Positions 34,201-47,494 of a stretch of DNA of 64,000 nucleotides are shown piece after piece; the stretch's first letter is position 1, and every line of letters starts with the position of its first letter. Made by a program: the position numbers and the translations under genes. This stretch comes from Copromyces sp. CBS 386.78 (Eukaryota; Ascomycota; Sordariomycetes; Sordariales; Sordariaceae): the NCBI GenBank assembly GCA_030685235.1, contig MU839126.1, positions 60,031 through 124,030 on the forward strand, given 5' to 3'. The notes under the pieces were generated by a model. It ran no database searches. It saw nothing but the letters and a program-made list of their open reading frames with translations, and was not told the DNA's origin.

Positions 34201-35444
34201 TTATATAAGTTAATTTCGCGTATGTTTTACGTTTTTGTAGGATATTTGTAAAGGTAGTATAATACAGTATATTTGTAGGGTATTAGTATGGGGAATTGGA
34301 GTTTAAATTACTAAAAAGTAAAAAAGTAATCCGCTTTAAATTTAAACCGGCGGTTTATTAATATATTAAATTATTATTTAAATATTTATTTTCTTATTTA
34401 TAATCGGTATTAGAATAATATTAATTGTATTACTATTTACATTAGGAGACTATAGAATAAAGGCGTAAGAATATATATTATAAAGATAGTACGCTATAAA
34501 TAGATAGGAGTAGTATAGTAGGCGTTATTTAATTCTTATAAGGGTAATTTAATTATTGCCGACTTTACCCGAAATCGTCGCCTTTTCGCGTACCCTTTAT
34601 TTAATTTATTTCGGACGATATTTATAGGCTTCTAAGAATTCTTCTAGTTCGTATAATATTTAAAAGTCTTTATTTATATTTTAGGACTTAAAATCGCTAT
34701 TAAAATTAATAGTAAGTATACGTAAGAGTATAATACTCTTACGGATAAAATTGAAGTGGGCGCCAAAGAGTTTAATTTTTACCCAATCCTAAATATATAT
34801 TTCGAAGGGTCTTTATAAATTATTAAATATATTAAATTTAAACTAGGGAAGCCTTTTACCTTCTAATTCAATTTAATTAACTTTACTATTCTAAATTCGG
34901 ATAAAAATAAAATATTAAGAATATATATTATAAAGAAAGTATATTATAAATAGGTAAGAGTAATATAATAGGTATCGTTTAATTTTTATAGGAGTAAACT
35001 AATTATTACCAATTTTACCCGAATTATCACTTTTTTGCGTACTCTATATTTAATTTACTTCGGACGACTTTCGTAGGCTTCTAGAAATTTATTTAAGTTG
35101 TATAATATCTAGTAAAATTTATTAATATTTATTTAGTATTTAATTAATTGTATTCGGTATAGTTAGGCCTTTATTTATACCTTTTTGCTAGGATAAAGTA
35201 TTTTTTTCTTTAATTATAGTAAATTCGTTTAGTATTATTTTTATTACTTCGTTTAAATTTTATAAGGGATATAAAATTTCTTAGCCCCTATAAAATTTAA
35301 GTACGAATTAATATTATTCTGCCTTAAAAGGATAGTATAGTAGCTTAGGATTATTATATAAATTAAATAATATATTAGGATGAAATATTTAAGGATGAAA
35401 TTTATTTGCCCCGATATTTATTATTTTATTTTATATATATTAAA
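31201..35444. other. RIP-degraded block, unidentified relic
   Basis: Very AT-rich, TpA-rich, with stops in all frames. The plus-strand frame through about 33.06-34.45 kb is the least interrupted and suggests an old coding region of over 400 codons, possibly transposon-derived, but I could not assign it to a family. Two related copies of a 195-bp segment lie 450 bp apart at 34468-34664 and 34918-35112. No LTR pair found. Confidence 0.5.
34468..35112 (+). repeat. Direct repeat, two copies of about 195 bp, 450 bp apart
   Basis: Copies at 34468-34664 and 34918-35112 share long runs (for example AGAATATATATTATAAAGA and the CGGACGA...TAGGCTTCTA segment) and differ mainly by C/T and G/A, as for RIP. 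Confidence 0.75.
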
Positions 35445-35449
35445 TTTAT

Positions 35450-35692
35450 TATCACGGGGCAAGGGCACCGTTAGGTATGAAGTACAATATATGTTATTGT
35501 ACGAAGAGAGCAGGAAGAAGTGTACGCCAACTAGGGTATAATATAGGGCATAAACATAACCTACTATAGAATAGGTCTTACGTAAGCCTTAATAATATAC
35601 GGCTAGCCCAGTGCTATAGTAATAGCTATGCATATAATAGTATATTAGCCAATAGCACCAAGGCACAAAGTATGTGATCTTGCCTTATAATA
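35450..35692 (-). repeat. Left LTR of element 2
   Basis: Outer end intact (TATCACGGGGCAAGGG), inner end mutated (ATAATA in place of GTGACA). Pairs with 44304-44546. Confidence 0.92.
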
Positions 35693-37726
35693 CTACCTCC
35701 CTTTAAGAAAGGCTCCCGGCTATAAAAATACTATTTAATTAATCTAAATATATTATTTTACCTAAAATAAGTCTCCCGCAGATACGCCCAATCGAAAAGT
35801 TTCGCTAAGACAACTATCTACTTAGCGCCAAGATTCCTATTCAAGGGCGGCTGCTAGCTAAAATATTATTAGACGTGCCCTTTTCTCAAAAATATCCCTC
35901 CGCCTCGATTATTCTCCCAAATAATCCCAAAATTGTATTTAATAGTCTTATAAACTCCTTATTTATACCTTATTATTACTAACCCTTAACGGAGGGTACT
36001 ATAAAGACGTTCGTAGTATAGTAGTTTATAGGGACGTTTACAACCCTATTAATATTGTAAATTATAGAAACCTTCTATTTAAATCTTATTTATAATTATT
36101 ATAATTATCTTTTCTCTATAATTCGTAATTATATCCCCTATCCCTATTAACCGCAGTTAAAATCTTAACCGTAAGCTCTAACCGTTAATTAGGGGGTAAA
36201 ATGCTAAGGGTAAGAAATATAGGACCGCTATAAAACGTATTATCTCCCAGTCGCTATTAATAGTACCTAATTACTATAATTAAGTATCTATAAAATAATT
36301 CGGCTAGGATATATAAAATAAACTATATTCTAAATTCCTTTTTTACTATTTTCAATCGTTTTACTAGTATTAAAACTATTATACTACCCTAGTACTACGT
36401 CGGAGAGGTTGTTGAAGGGGATTTAAATTAATAATAACGTTAGTTAATTATAACTTTTTTCTTAGCCTTCTTCTACCTTTTCTTCTTTTAACCTAGGCTA
36501 AGGGTATTTTAATATTTAAGTTAGTATTGTAATACTCCTAAATAATATTATTATATCCTTCTAAATCCTTAACTAATTACTAATTAGGTTCGTTAATACT
36601 TTTCTATTTAATGTAATATATTTAACGGCTATTATTTACTTTACTATAACCGATAATCTTCTCGAAGTCCTATTCCTACTATTCGTTATTATATTCGTCG
36701 GTTTTGCTTATAGTACGGCTATTATTAGCTAAAATATTTTATTTAATTTCGTACTAATTTAGTAGTCCGGCCGTATCCTAAAATTTAATTATCGAAATGT
36801 AAAATACTAAATTAACTTTCATATTCTTAAGGAATTTAAATTTAACCTTATAAAAATCGTATTCGAATATTTAAAAGGGTCCTTTAAATTTAGGAACCAA
36901 TTTAGTTTGTGGCTTACCTATTGCGAGGTTCTTAGTATTAAATAAGATTTAATTGCCCGTTTAATATTTAAATGCGTTACTACAGTTTTCATTAGTATTC
37001 GCTTCGTATCGGTCTTATATTTATTTTAATAGGGTTACTACGCCGTTTAAAATAGCTTAGAAATAGTTAACTACCTTTAAAGCTTTAAAGAACTCCTTTT
37101 TTTAAACGTCCAAAAGGTTAGGGGGGTACGGTTTAACTAGTTCTATGCTTATACGTAAGTAAAAGCTGTAATTAGTGTAAAACGGGCTAATTCCCGTAAT
37201 TTTAGAGACTATATTATTATAAGCGAATTCGGCTAAGGGTAGCCAATTTACCTAATCATCCTACGCCCAATTAATGTAGAATCGTAAATATTATGCTATT
37301 TTTATATTAATCCTTTCGGTCTAGCTATTAGTTTAAGAGTAGAAAACTAAAGAGAATTTTACTGTAATTCCTAACTTCTTATATAGGGTTTTCCAAAATA
37401 CTAAAATAAATTGTAATCCCCTATTTAAAATAATACTATCTGGTAAACTGTAAATATTATAGATCTTTTCGATAAACCGTTTAACTAGTTCGTCGGTTTC
37501 TAGGGTCTCTATTAATATATAGTACTGTATCTTCGTAAGTCGGTCAACGACTATTATAATATACTTATAAATTCTTCCTCTCCTAGTATAGGGTATTATA
37601 AATATAATGTAGTCGACTAAAATCTATAATTATAATTTGAAGGGTATTAAGAATAATTTTAAGAATCCCGCTAGTAAATACTTAGAAGATTTTGTTTTTA
37701 CGTAAGCTAAATAAGCCTTATAAAAT

Positions 37727-38882
37727 GAGAATGTCTTTTCGCACCGTAATGAATGTCTTCCTGCACCGTAGCCCCACCCTTCCCGCGCGCCAAGGCACAC
37801 TAATGCACTCCAAAATTTTTTGAGCCAATCAAATCGCTCGCATCCAGATCGTGATCCACAGCTCCTGTTCTTGGCGTCAGCAAACCGTACCGCGCCCGCC
37901 AAGCCCCCAGATTACAGCCCATTACACATTCAAACCCCTGCACAGGCCAGATTTCGTAATCGTTACACTTAGCGATTTGCATCGTCGCATCGCTTCCTCC
38001 ATCACCTATCACCATCACCATCACCACCCTCCCATAATCAATCAAACCACCATCGCGCATCACGAGATACCGCCCAAGTAAATAAAGCGCTGGCATCTGT
38101 CAACGGTATGGAAATGATATATCAACTTTCTATACGTTTTACAGCTAACCGTGATAATGCAGATGGCCGACGCGACTCCTCAGCCGACGGGTGCATGCGA
38201 CCGTGGCGCACACAGGCTAGACGAGGCCGCCCTCGTAGCAGTACACAGAGAGGTAGAGGAGGAGAAGAGAGAGGAGGCAGATCTACACGGGGTAGGGGAG
38301 GCACGCCAGCCAGCACCCCAGCTGGCACTCAACGGCGCAGCACACGGATCGCTGGCACACAAGGCCAGTAAAGGAGGGAGACTCTGGAGCTCTCGCTGGC
38401 GGTCTAGAGATCTCGCTGGCACTCGCTGGCAGTCAGATTGAGCGATTACACGATAGATATTAAATAGATTATCATTGTATGGATTAATGTAGATTGAGTG
38501 CGATTGATTGATCGCTCAATTGAACTCGTTCAATTGAGCGATGTGCGACCGTGCAATGTGCGACCGTGCCGCTAAGTGCGCTGTAAAGTGCGCTGTAAAG
38601 TGGCCAATCTGGGTGCACATCTGGGTGCAGATCTGGGTGCAGATCTGGGCGCAGATCTGGGCTTGGCACTGGGCAGGATATTTCATGAAAGGATGTAATG
38701 CCAAGATTTCTGGGCAAAATCTATGAAAGAATACCGCTGCCAAGCTGGGTGTGGAGACTTAGATGGATGCGAGCGATTTGATTGGCTCAAAAATTTTGGA
38801 GTGCATTAGTGTGCCTTGGCGCGCGGGAAGGGTAGGGCTACGGTGCAGGAAGACATTCATTACGGTGCGAAAAGACATTCTC
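37727..38882. mobile_element. 1156-bp non-autonomous hAT-like element with ~120-bp terminal inverted repeats
   Basis: The left end (37727-37846) and right end (38764-38882) are reverse complements over about 120 bp with one substitution and one single-base T-run difference, starting GAGAATGTCTTTTCGCACCG. TATAAAAT is duplicated at 37719-37726 and 38883-38890, an 8-bp duplication as made by hAT transposases. The interior is GC-balanced with only short overlapping frames (for example 38108-38371 plus, Arg/Gly-rich) and no transposase, so it needs one in trans. It lies within the integrase relic of element 2. The long near-identical ends and lack of RIP show a late insertion. Confidence 0.9.
38555..38660 (+). 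repeat. Short tandem arrays inside the hAT-like element
   Basis: Successive short arrays: TGTGCGACCG (two copies, near 38539-38565), GTGCGCTGTAAA (two to three), then ATCTGGGTGCAG of 12 bp (about five copies, to about 38655). These explain the Trp/Gln-rich and Pro/Asp-rich text of the small frames in this stretch. Confidence 0.75.
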
Positions 38883-41800
38883 TATAAAATTCCTTAATTG
38901 ATTAGTATATCCTAAGTTAGTAGTAAAAGCGGTTAAAGGTTTCGTATGTCCTTTCTCTACTTAAATAACCTCTTGGTTTGGCCGTATATATTTTATAAAT
39001 TAATTAAAATTAAGTCTCCTTATTATTTAAATTAATAAAAACGTATTCTTTTATATCCTTCTTCTAATAGATTCGGCCTATCCGTATTAAATATTCCGTA
39101 AACGCGATTTTAAAATATTTCGCGACTTCGGGGGTCTATTTCCGTTAGTTATTTTTTTATAAATAAGATATTATTTCCTATATTAAATTTGATTTAGCGT
39201 AATTATTGTTAATAAAATTGTTGGTAGACTTCGTAATATCGAATTTGTAAAAGTTAAAATTGTCGAAATCTAGGTCTTAATTGTAGAAATCTATATTATA
39301 ATTTATATAATAGATCTCCTCTATCCTACTTAGGTGTAGGTAGGCCACGTCTATAGGTTCGTTGTTAAAGAACGCTGGGTCGAAGAGATCTAAATTAATT
39401 AGTAATCTTTTTCGTATTGTTAATCTTTTATTATTATTAGATTGTAGCCTATCTTCTAGCTTCCTGCTTAGGGCATCCGGCCGTATATTCGCTGCTCCTT
39501 ATTTATATGTAATACGAAAGTTGAAGCGGCTAAAGAATTTAAACTACTTTATATACTTAAGGGTAAATTACTTTATTAACGTGAAAGTTTTAAGGTTCTT
39601 ATAATCGGTAATAATCTCTACTTATTCTTATACTCCTTCTAATTTAGGGCTCTATTCTTTAAATATTTTAATAATAGTTAGTAATTCTTTATTATAAATA
39701 TTGTAATTATATTTTTAAACGCTATATTTAGTTAAGAAGTATATTATTAGGTATAAAATACTATCGTCGCCCTATTATAATAATGTACTTTTTAATACTT
39801 AATTGGATGCGTTTATTTCTATAATGGTTCGTTTGTTCTAATTGAAGATTTTTAATATTGGTGCTATTGTAAAGGTTGCCTTAAGCTTATCGAATACCTT
39901 TTAATATTCGACGCCCTATTGCCAATCCTTCGTTGCCGTTTTCTTAGTAAGTTTATAGAATAATTTTACTATTTTAGAGAAGTTTTTGATAAAACGATAA
40001 TAAAAGTTAACGAAACTTAAGAAAGATTGTAAGGCTTTTTTAGATTTTAGTACTTTCTAAGCTATTACTACCTTAATTTTGTCCATATTTATTTTAATAC
40101 TTCCCGGCGTAATAATAAGATTTAAGTATTTGGTACGTTTGGTGTAGAATTTGTACTTATCGATATTAATTTAAAGACCGGCCTTTTTTAGACGGGCTAA
40201 AACGTTAATAACGTATTTAATATGCTCTTCCTTATTTTCCGAATAAATTAAGATATCGTCGAAGTAAATAGTTACAAACTTATCCAATATATTGTAAAGA
40301 ATATTATTAATAAAATATTAGAAGGTTGCCGGCGCGCCCTATAAACCGAATAGATATATTAATAATTCGTAAAGACCGAACTGTATTATAAACGTTATAA
40401 ATTATTCGTAACCCTTATATATACGGATGCGGTTAAATACTACGATAATATCGAATTTAATAAAGATCTTTACTTTATAGATAGTATCTAATATTTCTTT
40501 AATAAGTAGTAACGGGTATCGTATCTTTAAAGTAGCGTTATTAATACTTTTATAATCTATATAAATACGGATACTACCGCCTAACTTTTTTATTAGTATA
40601 ATTAGTAATAATACTAGTAATTAGGAAAGTCTAATAAAGTTCTGCTCTAAGTTATTATTTAGCTATTTTTTAAGAACGCCTAGTTCTATTAGCGAAAAAG
40701 GTTTTGATTTTAAGTGTGGCAATTCGGTACTAGGGATAACTTCGATTTTATAATTGTATAATTGGTATTAGGGAAGTTATTGGGTATCCGCTAGGTTTAC
40801 TACCTTCTAATATTTGTAATATTAGTGAGGTATTTTCGCCTTAATTTACTATTTAGTAATTATAGGCCGGTCTATTTTCTCGTAAAATATTCTAGTATCC
40901 TCTTCGGAAATTCTATATATATTTATAGGTTCCTTTATAATATTAGCTATTACTTCCCCAGTATTCCCCTTTAAAATACGTAAAAAATAATTAAAGATCT
41001 ATTTTTTATACTTTATATTATTACTAGTATAAATATCTTTATATATTTAATCTATAATTTAGAACTTCTTAAAGCCCGATTTAAAGTTGCCGGTTATAAT
41101 TTTTGCCTCTATTTATTTTAATATTTTGTCGATCTCTCCCCTAATTGTAATAATAACTTCTAGGTTTTCTATTTTAACCGTAAAATTGAAGTTGGCGGTA
41201 TTGAATTCGACGATATCGTTTATATTAATAGGAATATTACTAATATCGATCGGCCTTACGAAGAAAAGTATAAGTAATCTCCTTATAGGATCGACGGTAA
41301 GGATTCGCTATCTACTTACAATCCTATATAGTATAGGTTTAGTAGCGGCCTCTAATTTAAGTATAGGCCGTAAATCGTAAAACATTATTATTATTTGGCT
41401 TCCCTCTAAGGAATTCGTCGGCTAAAGGGTCCTAGGGTAAAAGCCTATAACTTTAACAATCTTCTCCTTAAATTTCAGTTTTCGGTATTGAATGGCCTTA
41501 CGAATCTAGGAGAGGGGTACCTTAACAGCTAACTTTTCCTCCACTTCCGCCTCGACGGCTTATTCCTCTATACCCGCTTCGACAACTTACTCCTACTCTT
41601 CCCCTACTTTATTAACTTACACTTCCACTTCGACGGCTTATTCCTACTCTTCCTCCGCCTTAACGGCTTACTCCTCCGGGCCCGCCTTAACGGCTTTCTC
41701 CTCCGTAACCGTAACAGTCTTAACGGCTTCATCTCTTAAAATTCTTAGGGCCTTAATTTAAAAATCTAGCGTATCCTAAGGCAGGTAAGTACTACGGCAT

Positions 41801-44303
41801 TTCTAGTTAAACTTCAACTCGCCTATTTCCTAATCTATTAATAAGTTATATTACCGTAACTAAAGTAAACTTAAAATAATCGGGTTTTCTAATAATAAAG
41901 TAAATATAAGCAATTCGATTTCTTCGTTATAAACGCCGACTCGTATTGTAAGTTTAACGTAGTCGGTAATATATATATTAATATTACCATCGGCTAGCCT
42001 TATCGGCCTTAAGTAATATAATTTCTTTACGGGTATCTAGTTCTATTAAACGAAATTCTTATTAATAAATCCTTTACCCGTACAACCGCTATCGACCAAG
42101 GCCGGGCAGTATACTTTGCGCTTACTATAAAGAAGGTAACTTAAAAAGAAGATAGATTTTTCTAATCTAACTATAATTAAATTAATAAATAATATTTTTA
42201 AAGATTCTTCTTCTTAATATAACTCCCTATCTATAATATCCTTACTACACTTATTTAAGTATCCCTCCAAACTTTCCTATTCCTTTCCTTCTCCTTTTCC
42301 TTTAAATAATAGCCTCCGTTCGTAATTTAAAATGAAGGCTCGGCTTTTCCCGACTCTAATTTAACCTCATCGGTAGTATCGGCGGCGTTAATATTATCGC
42401 CTTTCTTATTATTACCATAACCGTTCTAACCAATCTTTAGCTTATAACTGGCGGGTGGTTAATTAATCCTAATACCTTCAATACCGCCTTTACCATCGCC
42501 AATATCGACGAAGTTCCAACATTTCTTCCAATCGTAATTTAGCCAACCGCATTTCTAATACTTACTGGCATTTTATCGTTTCTTCCAAAAATTCGCAAAG
42601 ACTAATTTATAAGAATTAACGCTTATAATATCTAGGTCTATAATATTACCACCTTAAAATACTAATTTAAAAAAAAAACTTCCACTATTATTATTATTTA
42701 AACCACCTCTATTTCCGCCTAAAGAAATTAAATTAAATAACTTCTTCTAGAACGCATCTTCCTCGTAACGGCGTACCAATTTACCAAAAAACTAAAACCA
42801 TCCCTAAAAATCTTCCTTACCAAAAATATCTAATTAATAAATAACTAAACTCTTAAACTAATCGGTAACCTTCTAATAGAATATAAATACGTATATAGCG
42901 TCGCCCATACTGCAACGGTCGGTATACAAAGTGAATTTGTCCGCAAAATCCTAAAAGGAATTTTTTATTTACAACTTCTATAAAGCCCTATCGGCCTCGA
43001 CCTTTATATCTATTATATTATAACGACTATTGAAATACGTAATAAACTCCTCGGCCGTCTATTACTTCTATATACCCTAAAGTTCGTCGTTAAGGATAGA
43101 CTGTATATTTAATTCGATAATAGATATCGGGAACTTACTAAAATATATGAAAATATATATAAATTTATTACGCTCCATTAGAAAATACTACTTATTATAA
43201 GCCTAGTATAGGCGGATTTTAATATATTAAATCGTATAAATAGTATTATAATCTTTAATAGATTATTCTTTAGCGTTAAAAACGTTTAAGTTTATAAATA
43301 TACGACGACGTAAACCGCGTTCGGTATTGAAACTAGGCTTAAAATCAGTATTAATCTAAATATTAACTTGAATCCTAAAATTATTTACTTCGTTCTATAA
43401 ATATTAGATCTAAATTTATAAAATCTTATTATTGTTATTAAAATCGGTTACTACTACTTCTACCCTCTTAAATTCGGTGAACCATCCCTTAGCCTCGTTC
43501 TTCTAATAGATAATATCGTTTTAGAGTACTTTCTAAGCCTAAATATAAATATTTTTATCGGCCTTCTTCTTTAATTCCTCCTATTAATAGTCGCGCTTAA
43601 CGTTATTAAAAATCTCGGCAATTGTATTAATAACAGCCCCAAAAACTAAGAACTATACTATATTCTCGGTCTACCAACGGTAAATAATAAAATACTTATA
43701 AATATAAGTGTTAGTTTAGAATCTATTGTAGAAATAAGCCTAAAGTAATTTACAATTATAATTTGAGCCGTATATATATAAGGCGAAAATCGCCAGCGCT
43801 TAGTCGGTAATAATTTCGTTTAATTAAGAGGGGAATAGAATATTTGTTCCTTTAAATAATTAGCCCGGCTTATAATACTCGGGGCTAATATAGCCTAAGA
43901 GGGGGCCCTACGGACTTTATCCGGCAGGGATAGGGTAATCGTCGGCTATATAATATTTGAAGGCCTCTATTTAAGTATTAATATTAATTGCCTCGCCTAG
44001 GAAACTAGGGGAGTAAACGTTAACGGCCAAAGATTCAGTCTCGGTATTAATATATTCGTTAATAATAATTAATTTAATATCGTTATTATTCTTAAGGTAA
44101 TTAAAATAACCGTATGGGCTAGGTACAATTAATCTAGATTCTAAGCGTTGGTAATAATTGCCGAAGCTTATTCTAAGGTTTTCCTTAATCCTATAAGGGC
44201 GGGATATCGGGTTTAATTAATTTCTTAATAACTAGCAAACTACTACTTAGTATTTTTTTATTCTTATTTGTACGCGCGTAGCGCAATTAGAGGTATAATA
44301 AAC

Positions 44304-44546
44304 TATTATAGGGCAAGGGCACCATTAAGTATAAAGTACGATATATGTTATTGTACGAAGAGAGCAGGAAGAGGTATGCGCTAGCCAGGGCATAATATAG
44401 GGCATGAGCATGACCTACTGTAGAGTGGGTCTTACGTAAGCCTTAATAATGTACGGCTAGCCTAGTGCTATAGCAATGGCTATGTATATAATAGTGCATT
44501 AGCCAATGGCACCAAGGCACAGGGCATGTGATCTTGCCCTGTGACA
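44304..44546 (-). repeat. Right LTR of element 2
   Basis: Inner end mutated (TATTATAGGG), outer end intact (CCCTGTGACA), then the TTTAT duplication. 243 bp, same length as the left copy. Confidence 0.92.
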
Positions 44547-44754
44547 TTTATTACCTCCTATATAATTTAAACGAACAATAGGATAGAATTTATAGTAGTA
44601 AAAATACATTTACTATAATAATATTCGAAGATTATAAATAATTAAGATTGAAAATTTAGGACGATTTTGTATAGTAAATAATATTAATAAATATTAATAT
44701 TTTAATTAGATTACTAATTTTAGGAAGTATTTTATAATAGTTGAGTCTTTATCT

Positions 44755-45789
44755 ATATTACGGATTTAATACCCCGAATTCGGCCGGAATAGATTATTAT
44801 AGGGATATAATAGTATTTATAGGGGGAATAGAGCGTAGAATAATTTGTCCTATTTCTTATTTTCTTTTAAATATATATGGAATTTTTCGTTTAAAGTTAT
44901 TAATAGCTTCTTAGGAGTGCGATAGGAAAAGATTTCTAACTTTAATCTAATCTTTTGAAATAACTATTCTATTATTAAATTTAAAAGTTTATTAATATTA
45001 TACCTTACTTTATCTTCTCCCTTATAGGATTTAAGTACTATCGTTTATTTTACGCTCTATTTATTACTAATTAGTATTTTTACCCGGTCCTAGCAATATT
45101 TAGGGGGTAGTTTTAATATTAAGAATAATTAGAGGATATTACATTTATTTAAGCTTATAATATTTATTAATGCCCTATTTTATTTCGTTTTCGTATTTTT
45201 AATATCTATTTATAATTTCTAATTTCTTCGCTCTCTTTATAAAGTCTATATAAGAAGTATATATTCTTTTTCGTTTATTTTGCGCTCTATTTAATATTAA
45301 TTAATATTTCTATTTAGTCCCAGTAATATTTAGAAGGTAATTTTAATATTAAGAATAATTAGAGGATATTAGACTTGTCTAGGCTTATAATATTTATCGA
45401 TACCTTATTCTATTTTATTTTCGAAAGTAATTAAATTTGAATTATATATTTAAAGGGAAGGTTATTATTTTATAGTAATATTATTGAAGAATGTGCGGGT
45501 AGTTGTATATTACGGATTTAATATTTCGAATTCGGCTAAAATAAATTATTATAGGGATATAATAGTATTTATAGGGGGAATAGAGCGTAAAATAATTCGT
45601 CCTATTTCCTATTTTCCTTTAAATATATATGGAATTTCTCGTTTAAAGTTATTAGTAGCTTCCTAAGAGTGTAATAGGAAAAGATCTCTAACTTTAATTT
45701 AATTTTTCGAAATAACCGCTCTACTATTAAATTTAGAAATTTATTAGTATTATATTCTATTTTATCGTTTCCCCTATAGGATTTAAATA
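44755..45789 (+). repeat. Direct repeat, two ~283-bp copies 752 bp apart
   Basis: 44755-45037 and 45507-45789 share long identical runs such as ATAGGGATATAATAGTATTT and AAATATATATGGAATTT, with mainly C/T and G/A differences. Both end at the recurrent CCTATAGGATTTAA motif. Confidence 0.8.
45041..45422 (+). repeat. Direct repeat, two ~152-bp copies 230 bp apart
   Basis: 45041-45192 and 45271-45422 share ATTAAGAATAATTAGAGGAT and neighbouring runs. They lie between the two copies of the 752-bp-spaced repeat. Confidence 0.8.
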
Positions 45790-46669
45790 TTGTAATAATA
45801 TTACCGATAGCGTTAATTATACTATTACGGATAGTAGTACCCCCTTTAATAAAATCTATAAATAATATTTATAAGAATATTAATAACGAATAAATTAGAA
45901 TAAACTTAGAAGGTAGTTACGAATTAAGAGATAATACTAAAGGATTCCGCCCCTCTATAGGATTTACGCGGCTAGCCGGCTACCATTTAAATTAGAATAG
46001 GCTTAAAAGGTAATTATAAATTAGGAAATAATATTAAGGGATCCTACCCCTTTATAGGATTTATATAGCTAATTAACTACTATTACTTCTAATTACAGAC
46101 TTTCCTCGCTAAACTATAATTATTAAAATTAATAATCGATATTCTGGGAAGTACTATATTGACAATTAAGATTTAGTATACAATTGGGCGTATATTCCCT
46201 AGAAGGAATTATTTAATATTATTAATAATAATAATAAAAGTATTAAATTTAATAATTTTTAAAATTGTAGTAAGAAACCTCCGACTTTTTAATATTTAAC
46301 GATAGCGGGTAGTTAATAATACCTTTTATAATAGCCTTTATAGGATTTACGCCCTATTTAAATATTAATACTAATTTCCGCGTCCGCGACAATTCTTAAT
46401 TAATTTATTATAATTCGACCTCTTTAAACTATATTTAAAATATTTTTAAAAATAATAATATAGATACTTATTTAGTTTATCCCTTCCTACTTCTAACCAT
46501 TTTATAAAATTAAATTAGTTAACGAATTAATTAATAAATATTTATCTTTTATCTTTAACAGTACTAGTATCCCTTATATAATTTATATAGTTAATAAACG
46601 TTGTGCGCGGGCTATATTTTGGGCGCGAAAAAATTTAATATATTTTTTCCTTCGATCCCGATTTTATTT

Positions 46670-47155
46670 TCGGTTTATTAAACGTCTTTTATTAAAAGAA
46701 GAGTTATTATAGTGTCGAATTTACTATAATAGGATTCCTTTCTATTAAAAATATATAGGGCCGCCCGAGGTAGAAAATTATTTAAAGGAGGAATAATATT
46801 TTAAATAGTTTAAAAAAAGTTTTCCGGGCCGGTTTTTATCCGGTATTAAATTTATAGCCCTAAAATTACTAAGCTAGAGGTATATTAATTTCGAAATTAG
46901 TATCGATAAAAATTAAAATAGGAATTTTATATTTAGCTTATTAAACATCTTTTATCGAGAGAAGAATTATTATAGTATCGAATTCGCTATAATAGGATTT
47001 TTTTCTATCGAAAATATACAAGGTTGCCCGAGGTAGAAAATCGTTTAAAGGAGGAATAATATTTTAAATAGTTTAAAAAGAGCCTTCCGGGCCGGTTTTT
47101 ACCCGGTATTAAATTTATAACCCCGAAGCTACTAAGTCGGAAGCTGCCAGGTTAA
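46670..47155 (+). repeat. Direct repeat, two ~221-bp copies 263 bp apart
   Basis: 46670-46890 and 46933-47155 share AAAGGAGGAATAATATTTTA and GGGCCGGTTTTT-type runs. Differences are almost all transitions. Confidence 0.8.
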
Positions 47156-47494
47156 AATATTAAAATATTCCTAAAAGCCGATTATTCGGCGGGTTAATTT
47201 AAAATAACGGACTTCGAAAATTTATTTAATCTTTTTTAGTAAGCAATATTAATATTATAATAATAATTATTTATATATTTTATTATACGAATTTATAAAT
47301 ATATTATATATATTATTTTTTAAGTCCTTTCTATTTTTCTTACTTTTACTTCTTACTGGCGCTAAAATATATTAATTTTAATTTTTATATTAAATTAGCC
47401 TATTTTTTTTTGCAATTACGTTTGGACTTTTTTTGTAGAGTTATTATTAATAATTAAATAACGGTTTATATATTTAGTATAGATTATCGAAGGG

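Larger units (their letters stand above)
36550..44200 (-). pseudogene. gag-pol relic of element 2 with chromodomain-like end
   Basis: Minus-strand reading gives reverse-transcriptase text with YFDDILIYSENKEEH (about 40.2-40.3 kb), then NIDKYKFYTKRTKYL and FVNFYYRFIKNFSK. RNase H-like YNYNIYNKELLTIIK follows near 39.7 kb. After the hAT-like insertion comes integrase text with VVDRLTK, DELVKRFIEKIYNIYSLPD and LPLAEFAYNN (about 36.9-37.6 kb). A chromodomain-like remnant (FEKIIGYSK, YYIK, LVKDLEGYNN) lies at about 36.55-36.7 kb. This is the order of a chromovirus-type gypsy element. Gag presumably fills about 41.8-44.2 kb but is hard to read. Boundaries approximate. The 41087-41380 plus frame and other small frames here are shadows. 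Confidence 0.85.
35450..44546 (-). mobile_element. Complete but RIP-degraded Ty3/gypsy LTR retrotransposon, element 2
   Basis: Direct LTRs of 243 bp at 35450-35692 and 44304-44546 are flanked by TTTAT duplications at 35445-35449 and 44547-44551. The LTRs resemble those of element 1 (start TGTCACGGGGCAAG) but are shorter and distinct. The interior is minus-strand gag-pol, and a 1156-bp hAT-like element is inserted at 37727-38882. Net length is about 7.9 kb. Stops throughout. Confidence 0.9.

Noticed and set aside
38108..38441. Arg/Gly-rich frames inside the hAT-like element
   Set aside because: Several overlapping frames on both strands are equally open, and none resembles a transposase or other protein.
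39362..41380. Hydrophobic small frames at 39362-39604 and 41087-41380
   Set aside because: They lie opposite the minus-strand pol relic of element 2 and their hydrophobic text is what AT-rich DNA encodes by chance.
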